From Deltaproteobacteria bacterium (GTDB taxonomy: Bacteria > Desulfobacterota > Binatia > UBA1149 > CAITLU01), in contig JACRCR010000245.1 in NCBI GenBank assembly GCA_016218925.1, forward strand, positions 1 through 36,897: a DNA stretch of 36,897 nt, given 5' to 3'. Shown here in pieces: positions 24,852 through 33,631 of this stretch (positions are counted from its first letter, which is position 1; each line of letters starts with the position of its first letter). The translations under genes and the position numbers were made by a program. The notes under the pieces were generated by a model. The model saw only the letters and a list, made by a program, of their open reading frames with translations, searched no databases and had not been told where the DNA came from.

Positions 24852-27800
24852 TCACGGCAGTGTCACGCGGGCCGGCACGCACACGGTACCGGGCCTCAGC
24901 AAGGTCTGGGTGTCGCTGCCGAGTTCGCTTTGCACGGCAACATCGCGCGTTGCGAAACGATCCGGGCCGGCCGCGTTGCCGGTGCGGAAGCATGCCATCG
25001 CACCGTCGGGGTCCATCGAAGCGCCGGCTGCCGTGGTCACCGGCATGCACACCGAGTCGAGCTTGCGGATGCTCACCTGCCGCGACCCGAACGCGTCTGC
25101 CAGCGTTACCTCGGTGCGGCGCAGGCCGGAGCCTTTGAGCGCGGCACGGAAACACTCGTAGCGGTTGCCGGCGCTGTCCGCAGAAACGCCGTCGACCGCG
25201 GCCGGAACGCAGACACCGTCTTCGCCTGCCAGTTCGACCGACCCGGCCGCGAACTCGCTGTGCAGCGAAGCCGTGGTTCGCTCGAACCGCGCTTGCCCCT
25301 TGGCGCGCCGCGCTGCGTAACATGCAAGCCGCGCGTCGGCGTTGCGGATGCCGCGGTCGTCTTGCCCGGCGACGTTGCAGACGCCACCCGGCTTCTGCAC
25401 CAGCAATTGCGCACTGGTAACCTCGCCGCTGACATCGACCGTCACTCCCGCCAGCGACGCGCTCCCGCGCGCCAGCCGCGAGGCGTAGCAAGCGAACGTG
25501 TCCGACTCGCCGATCTGCACCACCTGCTGGAAGGTCGGGCGGTTGATCCAGTGGATCGCCGGTACGGCGGTGACGCCGGCAGCGATATGGCGCACGTCTT
25601 CGTCGGCGATCGCACGTTTCCATTGAGCCACGTCGGGGGTTGCAAACTCAGCTTCGAGGTCGGCCGCTGCTTCCGACAGCGACTGCCACAGCAACGTTCG
25701 ACAGGTATCCAGATCACCGCCGCCGCAATAGGTGCGCGAGAAGGGATCGACCACCGGCTTGCCGAGAACCTGGCGCAGGTCTTTCAGCACATGGCCGTAG
25801 GTCCCGTCCTGGAACGAGGAGCCGGCGTGCCCGCGTCGGTTCGCGTCGTCGAAGCCGATGCCGAGATTGTCGATGGCGTGCCCGCTCGGCCCATCGAAGA
25901 TCGCGCGTGAAAGGCGCGGCCACCACGCATCGACGATGGCCGGCGACTGCGGGTCGTCGTACTCGCCGTCGTGATCGAAGTCGCGGCGGTGACTGCCGCG
26001 TTCGACCCAAACGGCCAGACGATCGCGCATGTCCTGCGCGCGCGGGTCGGTGCCGACAGGTGCCAGTTCACCCAGAGCCTCGAGCGCGAACGGCAACACA
26101 TCCTGACCACGCAGGTCGCAGGTTCCGGCATCCTCCATCGCGTCGATCATGTCGGTACGGTCGGTGTTGCCGGCCGCGACCAGCGGTTGCACCCGCACGT
26201 CGAACATCCGGCTTCGATAGGTGGGACCGTACGAGAAGTTGCGGTCGTTGGCGCGAAAGCCCGGCGCCTGTTTGTTGTTCCACGAAGTGATGTACCCCTG
26301 CGGTGGATTCAGTGCCGAGGGCTGCTCGGCAAGAGTAAGGAAGCCGCGCCAGTCGAAGCGGCCGTCGCCCCACGCCGGCAGGTCGGGGTCCACTCCCTCG
26401 GCGCGCTTGGGACACCGGCACGAGTGCTGATAGCCGATGTCGCGCGCGTCGATGTAGAACCAGTTGAAGGTGTAGTCGACATCGCGACCCATCGCCTGCT
26501 GGAAGGCCGCGAAACCGTCCGCCATGAAGTCCGGGTCGTTGACCTCGGCAAATCCCACCGCCGAGCCGAGTTCGTTGCGGTAGGTAGAGCGCAGCGTCGC
26601 CACCGCTATCGGCGTGCCGTCGGCGAGACGCCCGCGCGCAATCAACGGACCGTAGTCCGCGGTTCGCTCGACGCGCCACGAGTACACGACCTGAGGTCCG
26701 CCCGGCAGCCCGCCCGCGGTCGGCTTGGCGATCTGCACGTGCTGGTAGGTCTCGATCGGCTGGCACACGTCGTTGCGCAAGTATCCCATCGAAGAAACAT
26801 CGGCGGCGCCGCCTGCGGGATTGCACAACCTCAGCACGAACTGATCGACATTGTCGCCGCCCGCCGAAGTGGCCGACCATGCGTAGTTGCGACCGCGCCC
26901 GAGCTGGACGAACAGGTCGGTGCCGGCAAAGGCCACGCCGCGCGCGTCGATGCCGGGCCCGTGCACGTCCTTCTCGACCAGCAACTGCGGCATAAAGTAG
27001 CCGGTCTGCGGACCGAACACCGCGATCGGCCGGCCGCTGCGCGTGTGATCGCCCGAGATCAGCATCGCGTTGCTCATCGCGCCGCTGCCGATTCCCATTC
27101 CGCTCAGTCCGTCTTCGAGATCTTCGAGCAACTCCTCGACCGCCGCGCCTCGAGGATCGATCGGCACCAGCGTGCTGCAATCGACATCGGGATGCGCGCC
27201 GGGATCGACCGGTCCCATGTCCTGCATGTACGGGGTCTGCGTGCGCGAAGTCGTCGGTGCTTCGGCATCGTCGCTGAAGTGCAGATCGTCGAATACCGCG
27301 CGTGCCTGCGCCGCGCTGCCAAGCTCCGCTGTCATGCGCGCAAGGCCGCAGTGGTTGAGCAGTTCGCCGCCGCCGCCCTTGCCGAAGATCCCGCCGACCA
27401 GCGCCGCGATCGCGACGACGTCCTCGGGGACGAAGTCCTGCAGCACGATCTGCAATGCCGGGTACTCGGCGGGCAGCTTGGTCGGATCCAGCCGCGCCTC
27501 GGCGACGTACGCGTTGATGCCGGCGATGTAGGCCTGCAGATCCAGAGCCAGCGCGGGGCCCTGGGGAGTGCCGGTGCGGATCGCTTCGACCTGGGCCGTC
27601 AGGTCGGCCTCCTGGTACGGCGCCACCGCCAGTTGCTCGCGGTCCATGTGCAGGTTGGCCTCGGAGGGGCCGAGGAACTCGGTCATGCGGGCGCGGCCGA
27701 CGTGGCGCAGCAGGTCCATCAGGAACAGACGGTCTTCGGCGCTGGCGTAGCCTTGCCCGAACATCGTCGCGCTGCGGGTCTGCCCGAAGATGTGCGGGAC

Positions 27801-28175
27801 GCCGAAACTCTTGTCGCGCACGATCGTGACGCCGGGGATCGGCGAGTAGCTGCGGTCGATGTCGTCCTGGCGCACCCCGAAGGACGCGTCCTTGAAGAAC
27901 TCGAGGATGCGAGACTCGGTCAGGCCCGGCGCGTTGTAGACGAGGTCCCCGTACATCGAGAGCTGGTCCAGGACGTGCGGCGGGTAGGTGCCGGCCTGGG
28001 CCTGCACCGCCTCCGGTCCGTTGAGCACGCCGTCCTGACCGGGCCCTACGATGTTGAGGAAGCCGCGGCTGTCGCCGAAGCCCTGGTAGTTGCCCGGGGT
28101 CTGGGCCGGCGCGGCAGACACTAAAAAAGTCAGCAATACCAACGCAGTAGTAGCGGCGAACGGGAAGCGGGTCAT
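24852..28175 (-). CDS. Exported penicillin-acylase-family Ntn hydrolase with C-terminal Cys repeats
   Basis: An 1107-residue exported acylase with a signal peptide (about 1-24, ending A-P-A-Q-T) and GAGGTG upstream of the ATG at 28175. The N-terminal alpha-chain region has the family elements V-T-I-V-R-D-K-S-F-G-V-P-H-I-F (116-130), Y-A-S-A-E-D-R-L-F (143-151) and Y-I-A-G-I-N-A-Y (216-223). The expected autocatalytic cleavage site is A-M|S-N-A-M-L-I-S-G, making Ser368 the likely N-terminal nucleophile. Such enzymes hydrolyse amides such as penicillins or acyl-homoserine lactones; the substrate here cannot be told. After about residue 890 comes an unusual extension of four repeats of about 55 residues, each starting C-Y/F and containing a V-C-x-P/V strand. 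The family is normally about 750-850 residues, so this tail is an addition, perhaps for surface binding. Confidence 0.88.
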   Translation of the reverse strand: MTRFPFAATTALVLLTFLVSAAPAQTPGNYQGFGDSRGFLNIVGPGQDGVLNGPEAVQAQAGTYPPHVLDQLSMYGDLVYNAPGLTESRILEFFKDASFGVRQDDIDRSYSPIPGVTIVRDKSFGVPHIFGQTRSATMFGQGYASAEDRLFLMDLLRHVGRARMTEFLGPSEANLHMDREQLAVAPYQEADLTAQVEAIRTGTPQGPALALDLQAYIAGINAYVAEARLDPTKLPAEYPALQIVLQDFVPEDVVAIAALVGGIFGKGGGGELLNHCGLARMTAELGSAAQARAVFDDLHFSDDAEAPTTSRTQTPYMQDMGPVDPGAHPDVDCSTLVPIDPRGAAVEELLEDLEDGLSGMGIGSGAMSNAMLISGDHTRSGRPIAVFGPQTGYFMPQLLVEKDVHGPGIDARGVAFAGTDLFVQLGRGRNYAWSATSAGGDNVDQFVLRLCNPAGGAADVSSMGYLRNDVCQPIETYQHVQIAKPTAGGLPGGPQVVYSWRVERTADYGPLIARGRLADGTPIAVATLRSTYRNELGSAVGFAEVNDPDFMADGFAAFQQAMGRDVDYTFNWFYIDARDIGYQHSCRCPKRAEGVDPDLPAWGDGRFDWRGFLTLAEQPSALNPPQGYITSWNNKQAPGFRANDRNFSYGPTYRSRMFDVRVQPLVAAGNTDRTDMIDAMEDAGTCDLRGQDVLPFALEALGELAPVGTDPRAQDMRDRLAVWVERGSHRRDFDHDGEYDDPQSPAIVDAWWPRLSRAIFDGPSGHAIDNLGIGFDDANRRGHAGSSFQDGTYGHVLKDLRQVLGKPVVDPFSRTYCGGGDLDTCRTLLWQSLSEAAADLEAEFATPDVAQWKRAIADEDVRHIAAGVTAVPAIHWINRPTFQQVVQIGESDTFACYASRLARGSASLAGVTVDVSGEVTSAQLLVQKPGGVCNVAGQDDRGIRNADARLACYAARRAKGQARFERTTASLHSEFAAGSVELAGEDGVCVPAAVDGVSADSAGNRYECFRAALKGSGLRRTEVTLADAFGSRQVSIRKLDSVCMPVTTAAGASMDPDGAMACFRTGNAAGPDRFATRDVAVQSELGSDTQTLLRPGTVCVPARVTLP

Positions 28176-28220
28176 CGAGGCACCTCAATCGGAGCGGGTG
28201 ACCCTGAGTCTTGGCTGGCT

Positions 28221-28238
28221 TTCTACACAGGTGTCAAT
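28221..28238. promoter_or_regulatory. Degenerate TGACA-N4-TGTCA-type site upstream of the acylase
   Basis: TTCTACA-CAGG-TGTCAAT has the same 7-4-7 layout as the palindromes upstream of the two giant paralogues. One half is well conserved (TGTCAAT) and the other degenerate. It lies 46-63 bp before the acylase start at 28175, close to the spacing seen at 9814 and 13395. Read leftward it contains TTGACA. It is weaker evidence than the other two sites. Confidence 0.35.
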
Positions 28239-28328
28239 AGCTTTCGCCGAGGCGCCCCCGCTTTTTTACTTCGTTGTCAGTATTGCCAATTGGCTCTCTT
28301 CCTTTGATCTCGGCGCGGGACGGCCGAG

Positions 28329-28358
28329 GAGAGAAATCGAAAGCCGCGACTTGACCCC
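28329..28358 (-). repeat. REP-like element, copy C
   Basis: On the minus strand this unit reads GGGGTCAAGTCGCGGCTTTC and continues GATTTCTC. It matches the first two-thirds of the 39-bp unit at 30347-30424. It starts 36 bp after the stop of the MFS gene (28394, minus strand), in the same orientation relative to that gene as the other copies have to theirs. Just beside it, two 12-13-bp CCCCGGCGTG(C/G)C direct repeats lie at about 28356-28380. Confidence 0.7.
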
Positions 28359-28393
28359 CCGGCGTGCCCCCCGGCGTGGCCGGCGCGGCGCGC

Positions 28394-29623
28394 TCAGCCT
28401 CTGGCGGTGAGGTCGGTGCTCTTGGCTTCGGGGCCCAGCGTTACGACGATCGCCAGCGCTACGCCGACTACCGCGATCGTCCACGACAGGATCGAGGCGT
28501 AGTCGTTGCCGTGGGCCTCGGCCAGTCCGGCCTGGAAAGGCCCCATCCTGGCCATCGCGAGGTTACCTACTTGATAGGCGAAGCCCGGAAGAATCGCGCG
28601 CACCGCCGGCGGGGAAAGTTCGTTCAGATGGGCCGGAACGATGCCCCACGCCCCTTGCACCATGAACTGCATCGAGAACGCGCCCACGGCGAACATCAGC
28701 GCGCTGCTCGCGTAGGCCCATAGCGGAATCATCGGAAGCGCCAGCACCGCCGCCAGCGCGATCGCACGCTTGCGGCCGATCCGCTCCGACAATCCGCCAA
28801 AGAAGATCCCGCCGCACAGCGCGCCGATGTTGAATACGATCGCGATCGTGCCGGTGTTGCGCGCGTCGAACCCGTGCTGGGTCTGAAGGAAGGTCGGATA
28901 CAGGTCCTGCGATCCGTGCGACAGCGCGTTGAAGCAGGCCATCAGCACGACCATGAACAGGAAGATCGGGAAGTACCTGCGCACCGCCTGCAAGGCCTCC
29001 GCAGGAGTCGTACGCTCGGCGTGCTGGCCGGCCAGCCAGGCCGGAGACTCGTCGACGGTGGTGCGGATGTACAGAACCAGCAACGCCGGCGCAGCGCCGA
29101 CCACGAACATCCCGCGCCAACCGAGCGCGTCGAAGCCGAACGCGAACAGCGCCGACGCCAGCAGATAGCCGATCACGTAACCTTCCTGGAGGATTCCCGA
29201 GAAGAACCCGCGCCCCGCGGCCGGCAGCGATTCGAGCGCCAGCGCTGCGCCGATGCCCCATTCGCCGCCCATCGCGAAACCGAACAGGCCGCGCAGTACC
29301 AGCAGCGTGGTCAGGTCGGGCGCGAACGCCGAGGCCAGCTCGAACACCGAGAAGCTGACGATGTTGATCATCAAGATGGGGCGACGCCCGTAGCGTTCGG
29401 CGAGCCAGCCGAAGAACAGTGCGCCGAGCGGGCGCATCGCCAGCGTCAGGAAGATCCCCTCGGCGACCGACTTTACTTCGACCTGGAACTCGCCGGCAAT
29501 CGCCTTGAGCGCGAACACGAAGATGAAGAAGTCGAACGCGTCCAGCGACCAGCCCGCCACCGACGCGACGAAGGTGTGACGCTGCGAACGACTGAGTTCG
29601 GAGAAGTGTTGCCGCAGTCCCAT
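28394..29623 (-). CDS. MFS transporter, sialate/lactate:H+ symporter-like
   Basis: A 409-residue integral membrane protein with about 12 hydrophobic helices. The ATG at 29621-29623 follows GGGGAG. The opening W-S-L-D-A-F-D-F-F-I-F helix, G-W-L-A-E-R-Y-G-R-R-P after TM2 (the MFS loop 2-3 motif), G-G-E-W-G-I-G in TM4-5 and G-L-S-E-R-I-G-R-K-R in the second half match the sialate:H+ symporter group, which includes NanT and Jen1-like lactate permeases. It would import a small carboxylate with protons. No catabolic genes lie beside it, so the substrate is open. It is transcribed toward the acylase gene with a 218-bp gap containing a REP-like element, so they are probably separate units. Confidence 0.88.
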   Translation of the reverse strand: MGLRQHFSELSRSQRHTFVASVAGWSLDAFDFFIFVFALKAIAGEFQVEVKSVAEGIFLTLAMRPLGALFFGWLAERYGRRPILMINIVSFSVFELASAFAPDLTTLLVLRGLFGFAMGGEWGIGAALALESLPAAGRGFFSGILQEGYVIGYLLASALFAFGFDALGWRGMFVVGAAPALLVLYIRTTVDESPAWLAGQHAERTTPAEALQAVRRYFPIFLFMVVLMACFNALSHGSQDLYPTFLQTQHGFDARNTGTIAIVFNIGALCGGIFFGGLSERIGRKRAIALAAVLALPMIPLWAYASSALMFAVGAFSMQFMVQGAWGIVPAHLNELSPPAVRAILPGFAYQVGNLAMARMGPFQAGLAEAHGNDYASILSWTIAVVGVALAIVVTLGPEAKSTDLTARG

Positions 29624-29819
29624 CGGTTCTCCCCGCGCTCTGCGCCTGGCCTGGACTCACCCGAGCGCGGCCAAACCTATCCAACCGGCCGGGCTCGTCC
29701 AACCGCGACGCCGCAATCGCCGCGCGAAGGCACCGGTCGGCGGAACTTGCAGATCCCTTGGATCAAGACCAGAACAGCTCACCGCCCTCCAGCGGCGGAG
29801 CAAGACGAAGGAGTTCGCC

Positions 29820-30338
29820 ATGGGTACTTTCGAAACCGTCCGCCAGTTTTCCAGAATGCTCGGCAACCTCGACCACTGGCTACAGGCCGGGGCTGCCTAT
29901 GCGCAGACCAAGAACTTCAACCCCGACATCCTGGTACAGGCACGGCTCGCGCCCGATCAGTACGCGCTGCTCCAGCAGGTTCAGTCGGCCTGCGATGCGG
30001 CCAAGTACGCGGCCGCCTATCTTGCAGGACAAGCGGCCCCCTCCCACCCCGACACCGAAAAGACGCTCGGCGAACTCGGCGCCCGGATCAAGACCTGCGT
30101 GGCCTACCTCGACACTTTCAAGGTGTCCGATTTCGGCGACCCAGCCGCTCAGCAGGTGGCGCCCCCGTGGATGGGCGGCAAGTCGGTGCGCGGAGACCGC
30201 TACCTGAACCTGATCGCGATCCCCAACTTCTACTTCCACGTCACCACCGCCTACGCGATCCTGCGCCACAACGGAGTGGCTCTGGGAAAAGCCGACTTCA
30301 TCGGCATCAAAGATTTCAGCGAACTCGCCGACGCGTAG
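29820..30338 (+). CDS. DUF1993 family protein
   Basis: A 172-residue cytoplasmic protein with AAGGAG 8 nt before the ATG at 29820. It matches the DUF1993 family across its whole length: the opening T-F-E-T-V-R-Q-F-S-R-M-L-G-N-L helix, A-P-D-Q-Y-A-L-L-Q-Q-V in helix 2, and the diagnostic end P-N-F-Y-F-H-V-T-T-A-Y-A-I-L-R-H-N-G-V followed by D-F-I-G. The fold is a DinB-like four-helix bundle; members have no established activity. It is divergent from the MFS gene (196-bp gap). Two perfect copies of the REP-like element begin 9 bp after its stop. Confidence 0.9.
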   Translation: MGTFETVRQFSRMLGNLDHWLQAGAAYAQTKNFNPDILVQARLAPDQYALLQQVQSACDAAKYAAAYLAGQAAPSHPDTEKTLGELGARIKTCVAYLDTFKVSDFGDPAAQQVAPPWMGGKSVRGDRYLNLIAIPNFYFHVTTAYAILRHNGVALGKADFIGIKDFSELADA

Positions 30339-30346
30339 GGAAGGTA

Positions 30347-30424
30347 GGGAAGGGGTCAAGTCGCGGCTTGCGACAGGTCTTCTCAGGGAAGGGGTCAAGT
30401 CGCGGCTTGCGACAGGTCTTCTCA
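30347..30424 (+). repeat. REP-like element, perfect 39-bp tandem duplication (copies D and E)
   Basis: Positions 30347-30385 and 30386-30424 are identical over 39 bp. Each contains GGGGTCAAGTCGCGGCTTGC followed by GACAGGTCTTCTCA. The centre folds as GTCGC (30360-30364), GGCTT loop, GCGAC (30370-30374). The array sits immediately after the DUF1993 stop (30338) and ends 24 bp before the stop of the convergent BNR gene (30448). Perfect identity of the two units implies recent duplication. Confidence 0.93.
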
Positions 30425-30447
30425 ACCGGCCAACCCCGGCGAGACTG

Positions 30448-33381
30448 CTACGGCGTGAGAGACGCGTCGGAGCAGTCCGTCACGATCATCGAGGCAGTCG
30501 CCTTGAACCTCTTGGGACTCGGTGAGTCGGTCTCCATCAACGCGCAATAGACGATGTTACCGCTGGCGATTCTGATCCCGACTCTGGTGGCGGAGAGATC
30601 CGGAAGCGTCACGCCCCCCTGCACCTTGATCTGTAGCTTGCCCGGGCCGAGCTGCGCTTTCTTCATCGGCGAAGGACCGCCCGGCGCGAGTCCATTGACG
30701 TAGCGGTAGCGAAGCGTCGCGCCACCGCCGACCGACCAGCCCGGACGGCCCTCGCCCGAAGGCACCGTGAAATGCGTGACGCCGCCCCCGGGATTGAAGA
30801 CGTCCACCGTCATTCCCTGGGCCGTCGGGTCGCCGAAAGAGTCTCGAAGCGGCACCGGCAGTTGCGTAACACGTGAGGTGAAAGTCAGAGCCGCGTCGGA
30901 CTTGCGCTGAACGATGCCCAGCTTGCCCCCGTACAGCAGCGGGAATTCTTCCCCGCATTGGCTGGGGTCGAGTTCGGCAACACAATGGTCGGCCTCGCAA
31001 CTATCCACCGTGCAGGGATCGTCGTCGTCGCAGACCACAGCTTGATGGACGCAAACGCCGCTGCTGCACAGGTCGGTGGTGCAGCCATCGCCATCGTCGC
31101 AATCGACTGCCGATTGGCACGGAACACATCCGAGTTCCGCATAGTGAGCGCAGACGTCGGACACCGCGCACAGATCGTCGGTGCAGGCGTTCGCGTCGTC
31201 ACAGCCGTCGGCGGTTTGGTTGCAGCTCCCGCTCAGACACGTTCCGGTGACCCCACAACCCGCCGAAATCGTGCACACGGTATCGTCTGCGGCCCGCGCC
31301 GAAGCGCACATGCCTGCCTCGCACGTATCGACGAAACATGGCGCGCCGGAGTCGCAATCTGCGTTGGTCGTGCAGACTACCGGGGTGAGTTCGCGGACAC
31401 CGGCGGTGGTCACCGAATCGGAGAGCCGCGTTCCGGCGTACACGGTTGCGGCGCCCGCATCGACGACGAGATCACAAACCGTCGCCCTCATGCTCGGATC
31501 CAACGAACTGAACGAACTCCCGTGATCCAGACTCCGCTCGGCAGGCCCGTACAACCTGCCGGCATAGACGATCGCGGAATCGTTCGGATCGACCGCCAGC
31601 GCGGTCGGCGCAAACGAACCGAGCAGGCTCGTGGTCTGCAGATAGTCCGTGCTGCCGTGGAACTCGGCATAGTTCACGGGCGCAGATGCCAACCCCGATG
31701 TCATGACCGTGGCGTCGAGCCCCAGGTACACGCGGCCGGGTGTCGTCGGATCGATGCCGAGAGCAGTGTCGAGGGCGCTGACGAAGCCGCCGCCGGCGCT
31801 AAGAACAGCGACCGGCGGTGTCAGCTCGGCGGTGGCTCCGAAATCACTGCTCCTCAAAGTGCCGCCGTTGAAATAGAGGGTGGACGCAAGCGACGGATCG
31901 ACGTCGATCGCGGAAACGGAGTCGAGATCCTGATTCTGCAGGGTCCAGAGCGCGCCAGCGTCGGTGCTGCGAAACAGGCCGTCGCCGCTGCCTGCGTAGA
32001 GGGTCAGCGAATCGGTCGGGTCTACTGCGAGCGACCCGATGGACAGATTCGACAGCCCATTGTTCATGGAGGCCCACGAAAGCCCTCCGTCCTGGCTCTT
32101 GAAGACACCGGCGGTGGTGGTTGCAGCGTAGATCGTGGCTGCGTCGACAGGATCCAGCGCGAGGTCGGCCACACGCGGAAAAGGAGCCGTCGCGACGATT
32201 TCGGGAGAATGCGGTACCCACGACGCGCCGTCGTCGTCGCTCTTCCACAGTACCCATCCGCCAACCGCGTACAGAGCGTGCGTCGCCTGCGCGATTGCCA
32301 GACCGCAGACCTCGAGTTCGCTTGCCATTCCGGAGTTCGACAGTGCCCAGTCTGCGCCGCCGTTGCCGCTGGCCAGCAAGCCGAACTGGCTCGTGCCGAG
32401 CCACAGTTTCGTCGTGTCGGCGGGATCCACCGCAAGTGCGGTCAGGTCATAGTTTCCGAGGCCGCCGAGATGGCCATCGAGGGTCTGCCAGCTCGCGCCG
32501 GCGTTGCCGGTACGAAAGATCTGCTCATCGGCGCCGAGCGCGTACACGACGGTGGGATCGACGGGATCGACCGTGATGCCCATGACATCGGAGGTCGCCA
32601 ATCCAGCGGACTGCCATGTCAGGCCGCCGTCGATGCTGAGGTGGAGACCGTATGCGCCAACATAGAGCGTCGAGGCGCTGTCGGCAGCTGCCCGCAGCGG
32701 TCCCGCGACGTTTACGGGCAGGCCGGCGCCGCGCGTCTGCCAGGTTGCGCCGTAATCCGTGGTCGCCACGAAGGCGGAACCGGCCGGAAACCCGCGTACC
32801 AGATAAATCGTACCGGGGGCTACAGGGTCCACGGCCATCGCCGTGGTGACATCGAAATCTCCGTCACTCGGCGCGACACCCATCGTCTGCCAGGTTTGGC
32901 CGTGATCGGTACTACGCAGCAACGCGGAGTGCGAGGCCAGATAGAAGGTTCCGGCAACGAACGGATCGGCCGCGACTTCGTACTGACTCCACATCTGCGT
33001 GGGGCCGAGACCGCGCGTCCAGGAAGCGCCGCCGTCGACGGTGCGCCACAGTCCGTAGGCATTCGTGATCAGCAGCGCCGTCCCGGATTGAGATGGATCG
33101 AGCACCAGATCCACCATGAAGGAAGAAGCGCCGGGTTTGGGCAGGCCGTCCATACGCTCCTGCCAGGAGGCGCCTCCATCGCCGCTGCGGTAGAGGCGGT
33201 GCCCGGCGATGGCCCAAAGCCCTCCGGGCACGTTCGAATCGGCGACCAGCGCCTTGACCCGCGCCGCAGGGATGCCGACGGAACTCCAGCGATTCGCGGC
33301 GGCGCGGGCCGGCCCGACGCACGTGAACAGCACAGCAGCCACGAAGAAGAGGATTCGCGTCGCGCGCAATGATGACATCAT
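30448..33381 (-). CDS. Exported BNR/sortilin-type propeller protein with Cys-rich and 'DPT.QGM' modules
   Basis: A 977-residue exported protein. Tandem ATGs at 33376-33381 precede a signal peptide ending near A-R-A-A-A. Residues about 30-640 contain more than ten BNR/Asp-box repeats (S-x-D-G-G-A-S-W and relatives), typical of sialidase- or VPS10-like beta-propellers. The catalytic residues of sialidases (Arg triad, Tyr/Glu) are not evident, so a binding or scaffolding role is more likely. Residues about 655-800 are an EGF-like series of C-D-D-G-D / C-T-x-D-x-C units. The last 167 residues, from 811, form a beta module with D-P-T-A-Q-G-M-T-V and a late V-Y-C-A-L-M; a relative of this module opens the protein encoded at 33632. 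There is no ribosome-binding site before the ATG pair. The gene is divergent from 33632-35074 and may be co-regulated with it. Confidence 0.85.
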   Translation of the reverse strand: MMSSLRATRILFFVAAVLFTCVGPARAAANRWSSVGIPAARVKALVADSNVPGGLWAIAGHRLYRSGDGGASWQERMDGLPKPGASSFMVDLVLDPSQSGTALLITNAYGLWRTVDGGASWTRGLGPTQMWSQYEVAADPFVAGTFYLASHSALLRSTDHGQTWQTMGVAPSDGDFDVTTAMAVDPVAPGTIYLVRGFPAGSAFVATTDYGATWQTRGAGLPVNVAGPLRAAADSASTLYVGAYGLHLSIDGGLTWQSAGLATSDVMGITVDPVDPTVVYALGADEQIFRTGNAGASWQTLDGHLGGLGNYDLTALAVDPADTTKLWLGTSQFGLLASGNGGADWALSNSGMASELEVCGLAIAQATHALYAVGGWVLWKSDDDGASWVPHSPEIVATAPFPRVADLALDPVDAATIYAATTTAGVFKSQDGGLSWASMNNGLSNLSIGSLAVDPTDSLTLYAGSGDGLFRSTDAGALWTLQNQDLDSVSAIDVDPSLASTLYFNGGTLRSSDFGATAELTPPVAVLSAGGGFVSALDTALGIDPTTPGRVYLGLDATVMTSGLASAPVNYAEFHGSTDYLQTTSLLGSFAPTALAVDPNDSAIVYAGRLYGPAERSLDHGSSFSSLDPSMRATVCDLVVDAGAATVYAGTRLSDSVTTAGVRELTPVVCTTNADCDSGAPCFVDTCEAGMCASARAADDTVCTISAGCGVTGTCLSGSCNQTADGCDDANACTDDLCAVSDVCAHYAELGCVPCQSAVDCDDGDGCTTDLCSSGVCVHQAVVCDDDDPCTVDSCEADHCVAELDPSQCGEEFPLLYGGKLGIVQRKSDAALTFTSRVTQLPVPLRDSFGDPTAQGMTVDVFNPGGGVTHFTVPSGEGRPGWSVGGGATLRYRYVNGLAPGGPSPMKKAQLGPGKLQIKVQGGVTLPDLSATRVGIRIASGNIVYCALMETDSPSPKRFKATASMIVTDCSDASLTP

Positions 33382-33631
33382 GCGGCGCAGGCTATTTCAG
33401 CGGCCGCGGGCATCCAAGAGGGATTCTGCGAGCGAAGTGAGCTTGGTCACTCCGGAGGCGCCTGCGCCGCGCGGCTTCGCGCATCGGAAGCCCGCTTGGC
33501 TTCCAAGATCCGTGAATCACCCGCTACGCCAGCTTCTCCCTTCCCAACGCCCCGCCATCAGAGCATAAGTTGCACGTCTGACGGGCACTGCGATCGCGGT
33601 GCCTGCCAACCCGACGCCGGGAGGGACCCCG
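33382..33631. other. Divergent promoter region with a 7-bp hairpin at 33486-33504
   Basis: This 250-bp region lies between the BNR protein (leftward) and the DUF4215 protein (rightward). GGAAGCC (33486-33492) and GGCTTCC (33498-33504) form a perfect 7-bp stem with a CGCTT loop. It is placed where an operator or a leader structure could control both genes. No clear -35/-10 pair is visible. Confidence 0.45.

Noticed and set aside
24763..25623. Upstream extension of the 22030-24762 protein
   Set aside because: Runs through the acylase 3' end in another frame. The signal peptide and GGAG place the start near 24762.
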